From: an uncultured Acidobacteriota bacterium
GTDB lineage: Bacteria; Acidobacteriota; Vicinamibacteria; Vicinamibacterales; UBA8438
Assembly (NCBI GenBank): GCA_937888665.1
Contig: CALBET010001229.1
Coordinates: 1-9,613, forward strand
DNA length: 9,613 nucleotides
Reading direction: 5' to 3'
Below, piece after piece: positions 6,713 through 9,613 of the stretch (position 1 is its first letter; each line of letters starts with the position of its first letter). Position numbers and translations under genes: made by a program. Under the pieces are notes generated by a model. That model did no database searches, was not told where the DNA came from, and saw only the letters and a list, made by a program, of their open reading frames with translations.

Positions 6713-7659
6713 CGCGCCGCCGCGTCGTCGGCGCGGGCCCCGCTGAGCAGATTGGTCATGCCGTAGTTGCCCTCGTGGCAGGCGTACTCGAAGAGCGGCG
6801 CGTTGCTCTTCGTCATCGGGATGACCGCGGTCCAGGGCTCCGTGAAGTTGTCCGGGTCATCGATCGTGAACTCGTAGCGCAGGGTGTCGGCGTCGACCCG
6901 TTCGAACCGCTCGACCAGCCGCATGCCCGCCCCGCCGCCGGTAAACCCGGTCTCGCGCAGGAAGTTCCGCGTCTCGACGACGAGCGTCGATCCGTCCCAG
7001 CGACCACGGGCGTCACCGGTCAGGAGACGGACGTCGTCGGCGACGTGCCTCGCCGCATCCAGCGGCACGATGCGGGCGTTGTGAACCATTTCGTTGAAGA
7101 TCACCACCGTCTTCGGTGTCTGCAGGATCTGCACGTTGTTGTTGTAGGCGCTCGGTAACATGGGCGGTCCTGAGTTGAACCCGAGGATGCAGCGCTCCCA
7201 CAGAGGGCGGTCCTCTGGGCCCGCGGGGATACGTGTCATGGGGGCCCCGGCCGCCTCGGTCCTGTTCCGCTCACGCGGCTTCCGTGGAATCCGTCCGTTC
7301 GGCGGGTCGACCACGAGCGACGTCCGGTGGTCCTCGGTGAGCGCGTCGCCATAGTCCCACCAGAACTGGTTGTAGGCGTTGGCGACGTCGCGCCGCGCGC
7401 CGATCTCTTCGGCCCGCAGGTCCTTGTTCTGCGCCTCGAGCGTGCGCTGCTCGAACGCCGCCGCCTCCTCGGCGGTCAGCACCGCCTTGTCACCCAGCTC
7501 CTCGGGGCGCTCGAGCGGCGTGATGGTGCGGAAATCCCAGACCCCCTGCAGATTGGGTGCGTCCCAGGCGGTGCGCGTCGCGTCTTGTGCGGCCGTGGGC
7601 GCCGCGGGCGCCAACAGGGCGAGCGTGGTCATCGCCGTCGCGATGCAGCGTGTGATCAT
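6709..7659 (-). CDS. exported protein of an uncharacterised family common in Acidobacteriota
   Basis: A 316-residue protein of unknown function. Residues 1-24 are a signal peptide (MITRCIATAMTTLALL, cleavage after TAA), so it acts in the periplasm or outside. I recognise the layout of a large orphan family seen in acidobacterial and planctomycete-like genomes: PNLQGVWDFRTITPLERP near the start of the mature protein, a RTSLVVDPPNGRIP block, RCILGFNSGPPMLPSAYNNN, QILQTPKTVVIFNEMVHNAR, then GRWDGSTLVVETRNF, and the closing ACHEGNYGM with GAR. The family resemblance is remembered, not searched. The conserved Cys in RCI and ACHEGN and the His residues in VHNAR and CHEGN could bind a metal or cofactor; this is inference. 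The start is supported by AAGGAG at 7667-7672, 7 bases upstream. The stop lies within the flanking repeat of the palindromic element, which leaves the frame intact. Confidence 0.85.
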   Translation of the reverse strand: MITRCIATAMTTLALLAPAAPTAAQDATRTAWDAPNLQGVWDFRTITPLERPEELGDKAVLTAEEAAAFEQRTLEAQNKDLRAEEIGARRDVANAYNQFWWDYGDALTEDHRTSLVVDPPNGRIPRKPRERNRTEAAGAPMTRIPAGPEDRPLWERCILGFNSGPPMLPSAYNNNVQILQTPKTVVIFNEMVHNARIVPLDAARHVADDVRLLTGDARGRWDGSTLVVETRNFLRETGFTGGGAGMRLVERFERVDADTLRYEFTIDDPDNFTEPWTAVIPMTKSNAPLFEYACHEGNYGMTNLLSGARADDAAAR

Positions 7660-7666
7660 GGTGAGA

Positions 7667-7672
7667 CTCCTT
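7667..7672 (-). promoter_or_regulatory. ribosome binding site of the exported orphan protein
   Basis: AAGGAG on the minus strand, 7 bases before the ATG at 7659. It confirms this start against upstream in-frame possibilities. Confidence 0.75.
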
Positions 7673-7717
7673 CATGTGGTCACCCGGCGGTCTGCCAGGA
7701 TTCGAAAGTTTGCTCGG

Positions 7718-7747
7718 ATTATGACCCGCCTTCATCGCGTAGGTCAC
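7718..7747 (-). promoter_or_regulatory. candidate sigma70-type promoter for the exported orphan gene
   Basis: On the minus strand, GTGACC (7742-7747) stands 18 bases from CATAAT (7718-7723), matching TTGACA and TATAAT at four and five of six positions. The -10 is 58 bases before the ATG. The heptamer GGTCACC (plus-strand reading) occurs at 7742-7748 over the -35 and again at 7678-7684 in the leader, so a regulator could bind both. Confidence 0.4.
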
Positions 7748-7771
7748 CAAGGAACGTCCAGAGACGTGGCT

Positions 7772-8266
7772 TTACCGGCTCACCAGAACGGCTCGTCCTT
7801 CGCGAAGCAGGTACCGACCCGAGCCGGTAACGACGCTCCACCCGCCCTCCCAGGGCTCGACGTTCGGATGCTCGCCGGGAAACCGGTTTGATTGGCGGAA
7901 TCCGTCACCGCCTGAGACGAAGAAGAGAGGTCCGGGGCCGGCGACACTCCCGCACGCGTCGGTGCGACGCACCAGAGCGTCGCTCGCCCCGTCTCCATCG
8001 TAATCGCGCTGATCGGGCAGCTCGAGACACATGTCGTCCAGCTCTCCGATGACCGTGTACTCCCGCCGCCCGATCCGGGCGATCAAGATGTCAAAGTAGC
8101 GGGCGCCCTCGACGAGGTGATAGACGATGGCCGACACCGGTTCCCCCGGCGTTCGGAGCGGTTCGGTCTGCGACGGCTCCGTCCCCACGACCGCGCCGGT
8201 TCCGGCAGCCAGGCAGACCGCCACGACCCTCCTCAGGTTCGCGCGTGCCAGCATCGGCATAATCAT
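7772..8266 (-). CDS. small exported protein with a Ca-binding-like DxDGDG loop, unknown function
   Basis: A 164-residue protein if started at the ATG at 8266 (ATGs at 8260 and 8254 are alternatives). The N-terminus MIMPMLARANLRRVVAVCLAAGTG looks like a signal peptide. The mature part holds a segment with TVIGELDDMCLELPDQ followed by DYDGDGASDALVRR, a Dx[DN]xDG loop of the type that binds calcium in EF-hand-like and FG-GAP/dockerin proteins, here as a single copy. Two Cys flank it (DDMCLE and TDACGS) and may form a disulfide. The C-terminal half has GGDGFRQSNRFPGEHP and GSGRYLLREGRAVLVSR. I recognise no family. A weak GGGG lies 9 bases before the start. The frame stays open upstream to an ATG at 8395, and that extension (for example VLDEHLLFVRDPTGGRDK) has coding-like third positions, so a longer 207-residue form cannot be excluded; it would bury the signal peptide. 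Confidence 0.6.
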   Translation of the reverse strand: MIMPMLARANLRRVVAVCLAAGTGAVVGTEPSQTEPLRTPGEPVSAIVYHLVEGARYFDILIARIGRREYTVIGELDDMCLELPDQRDYDGDGASDALVRRTDACGSVAGPGPLFFVSGGDGFRQSNRFPGEHPNVEPWEGGWSVVTGSGRYLLREGRAVLVSR

Positions 8267-8276
8267 GTCACGTGAC
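8267..8276. repeat. 10-bp palindrome GTCACGTGAC at the minus-strand start
   Basis: A perfect palindrome directly abutting the proposed start codon at 8266. It could be an operator covering the ribosome binding region of the small exported protein, but a 10-bp palindrome is also expected by chance in several kilobases. Confidence 0.3.
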
Positions 8277-8356
8277 CCCAGAGGGGCGCTGATGGGGGGC
8301 TCTAATCTCTTCAACAACTTATCGCGGCCACCCGTTGGGTCCCGCACGAAGAGCAG

Positions 8357-8371
8357 GTGCTCATCGAGCAC
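8357..8371. promoter_or_regulatory. operator-like inverted repeat between divergent starts
   Basis: GTGCTC (8357-8362), spacer ATC, GAGCAC (8366-8371): a perfect 6-3-6 dyad in the 128-bp gap between the minus-strand start at 8266 and the plus-strand start at 8395. The location is right for a shared operator. If the minus-strand protein starts at 8395 instead, the dyad would be inside coding sequence. Confidence 0.3.
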
Positions 8372-8394
8372 TTCGGCGACGACCATCGACACCA

Positions 8395-8662
8395 ATGAGC
8401 CATATATTCTCTATTTCGGAGCAGGCGACGTCGCCCGACGAAATCCAAGAAAATACGGTTTGGCGTCGCGGCTCCCGACAATGATCTCGCCACCTTCGAG
8501 GCCTCGTTAGACAAGGGTCGGCCAGTGCACATGGTGTGGTTCGACGGGGCCGGAGGAGAGCATTCGTACAGTCTTGAGGAGATCCGGGCGCACTTCAACC
8601 TAGAACCGGTCGGTCGATGGGCCGACCGGTCTATTTCTTTGGTGCGACCCAAGGGGCCATGA
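8395..8662 (+). pseudogene. small unknown gene, apparently broken by a single frameshift
   Basis: An ATG at 8395 opens MSHIFSISEQATSPDEIQEN and stops after 29 codons at 8482-8484. The next plus-strand frame, open from 8399, then carries a protein-like stretch to TGA 8660-8662, with pieces such as IRFGVAAPDNDLATFEASL, GRPVHMVWFDGAGG, EHSYSLEEIRAHFN, LEPVGRWADRSIS and LVRPKGP. That second frame has no good start of its own before ATG 8531. Removing one A from the AAAA run at 8450-8453 joins them into a continuous protein of about 88 residues (...DEIQE-IRFGVAAPD...), a plausible intact ancestor. It could be a real frameshift mutation, a sequencing or assembly error, or, less likely, programmed frameshifting. 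I recognise no family. Local G+C is lower than in the neighbouring genes, hinting at foreign origin. No clear Shine-Dalgarno precedes 8395. Confidence 0.5.
8605..8640 (+). terminator. strong stem-loop followed by a T-rich run, inside the small broken gene
   Basis: ACCGGTCGG (8605-8613) and CCGACCGGT (8622-8630) form a perfect 9-bp stem with an 8-base loop, followed by CTATTTCTTT. It has the shape of an intrinsic terminator but lies within the open frame of the frameshifted gene (codons for LEPVGRWADRS), about 30 bases before its stop. Confidence 0.4.
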
Positions 8663-8857
8663 CGCCTGTTCCATCGCGACCGTTGCATGGCCACGGAGAC
8701 AGCACCGCCACTTCTCGCCAAGGACCGCCGACTAGGTGCGTAGACCCAGCGTCTCGGAGCGACCGATTTGCCGTTGGAAAGCAACGCAACGTCGTCTCTC
8801 GCCCTCGGCCCCGGGTGGGTCGACGTCCGCGGGGCACGGGTTCAGCGGTGCTCGCGG
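8663..8857. other. intergenic stretch with no recognised feature
   Basis: About 195 bases between the small broken gene and the stop of the esterase gene. Open frames here are shadows without convincing starts, and I see no clear terminator or repeat. Confidence 0.5.
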
Positions 8858-9613
8858 TCAGTGCTTCGCGCTGGCCCAGGTTGCGGCGAAATATCGATCC
8901 ATCGCGTCGAGTTCGGCGCGGCGGAACGCGGTGCCCTGCGTCAGCGTCGCCCCGATGACCTGATGTGTCTGCCGGTCCGCGTCATACCCGGGCCATGCGG
9001 GCACTCCGTCCCGGTTCGGATTCCCGTTGGTGGCGAACGCGACCCAGTAGTCGCTGATCAGGTCTGAGATACGGCGATCCGCCTCGGACGCGTCGTTCGG
9101 GAGTGTCTGGAACACGTACCGTAATTCCATGGCGTGGGGCGCCCGCTCGGCCGGGTCGCGCAGATTCCTGGTAAAGAGATACATGAAGGTGTCGGCCGGG
9201 GTTCTCGACATCGCATTCAGAATCTCCCGGTTCGGCCGGGCGAACCACAGGTCGGTGTTGTAGTCGACCTCGCTGGTGTAGAGCCCATCGGGCGTTCCGG
9301 CCAGGTAGTGATCGGCGAGGCCGCGACCCGGCTCGCCCCATTCGGCCAGCCGCTCCTGCTTCTGCTCCCCAAGAGTGCTGAACGTCCGGTCGGGCCGGAC
9401 GAACATCAGCCCCTCCCCGTTGTTCACTCCGGCCAGCAGCGGGACGACATTGTGCGACCCCTCGCTGAAGATCGCGGCGGGTGATTTCGGCAGCACCCAG
9501 CCGTCCTCGGCCAGTGACACGCCGAACTGCATATTCAGCACATCGTCTGCCGACATCGCCCGCATGGTTGGCAGGAGGTCGTCACCGTGTCGAGCGTCCA
9601 GTTCCTCAAGTTT
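8858..9613 (-). CDS. type-B carboxylesterase, C-terminal part only
   Basis: The C-terminal 251 residues of an alpha/beta-hydrolase of the carboxylesterase type-B (COesterase) family, which cleaves carboxylic esters. The frame runs through the right edge, beginning KLEELDARHGDDLLPT; the nucleophile elbow (GxSxG) and the start are outside. The full protein is usually about 500-550 residues. In the visible part, LLAGVNNGEGLMF matches the segment holding the catalytic acid, with Glu encoded at 9413-9415. APHAMELRYVFQTL matches the catalytic-His motif (HxxEl.yvF), with His encoded at 9134-9136. The final ISDYWVAFATNGNPN, VPAWPGYD and YFAATWASAKH are typical of the family's last helices. No neighbour suggests a substrate. 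Confidence 0.9.
   Translation of the reverse strand, partial: KLEELDARHGDDLLPTMRAMSADDVLNMQFGVSLAEDGWVLPKSPAAIFSEGSHNVVPLLAGVNNGEGLMFVRPDRTFSTLGEQKQERLAEWGEPGRGLADHYLAGTPDGLYTSEVDYNTDLWFARPNREILNAMSRTPADTFMYLFTRNLRDPAERAPHAMELRYVFQTLPNDASEADRRISDLISDYWVAFATNGNPNRDGVPAWPGYDADRQTHQVIGATLTQGTAFRRAELDAMDRYFAATWASAKH

Noticed and set aside
6652..7158. Plus-strand frames opposite the exported orphan gene
   Set aside because: The minus-strand reading has a signal peptide, ribosome binding site and family motifs; the plus-strand products are low-complexity shadows.
7754..7767. Hairpin ACGTC/GACGT after the small exported gene as a terminator
   Set aside because: The stem is only 5 bp and the following minus-strand run is TTCCTT, too weak to claim.
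1..9613. CRISPR arrays, tRNA or rRNA genes, intact insertion sequences, phage or defence genes
   Set aside because: I looked for spaced direct repeats, tRNA arms and transposase or nuclease motifs on both strands and saw none.

Overview
The window is GC-rich DNA (roughly 65% G+C by eye) from a Gram-negative bacterium: it encodes a TonB-dependent outer-membrane receptor, a second small outer-membrane barrel ending in Phe, and several proteins with export signals. The mix of a siderophore receptor, a secreted M4 protease, an exported orphan protein of the 'PNLQGVWDFRTxTPLERP' type and a type-B carboxylesterase resembles Acidobacteriota (Vicinamibacteria-like) genomes. That placement is inference from remembered family distribution; no marker gene is present.

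Layout. (1) 1-3433, plus strand: a TonB-dependent siderophore receptor cut by the left edge, then 38 bp later a PepSY-TM protein of the inner-membrane siderophore-reductase kind. Together they look like an iron-siderophore uptake pair. A 24-codon ORF overlaps the second stop by 4 bp. (2) 3505-3795: non-coding, with a nested inverted repeat. (3) 3810-6449, plus strand: a two-gene unit of a secreted thermolysin-family (M4) protease and an outer-membrane beta-barrel protein, 12 bp apart, ending in a weak terminator-like stem. (4) 6450-6708: convergent intergenic space, mostly occupied by a 158-bp palindromic element with perfect 22-bp terminal inverted repeats and flanking TTAG repeats, which I read as a MITE. 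(5) 6709-8266, minus strand: an exported protein of unknown function with a recognisable promoter and ribosome binding site, then a small exported protein with one Ca-binding-like loop. (6) 8395-8662, plus strand: a small unknown gene that appears broken by one frameshift. (7) 8663-8857: nothing recognised. (8) 8858-9613, minus strand: the C-terminal third or so of a type-B carboxylesterase running off the right edge.

The receptor brings a ferric siderophore across the outer membrane, and the PepSY-TM protein plausibly reduces it in the periplasm. The protease/barrel pair looks like a separate secreted-enzyme and envelope unit. The right third is a patchwork of short, differently oriented genes with a mobile-element footprint and a frameshifted gene, as in accessory DNA. 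The points most worth checking are the palindromic element whose flanking repeat contains a stop codon, the roughly 56-residue Cys-containing insertion between zinc ligands of the protease, and the frameshifted small gene.
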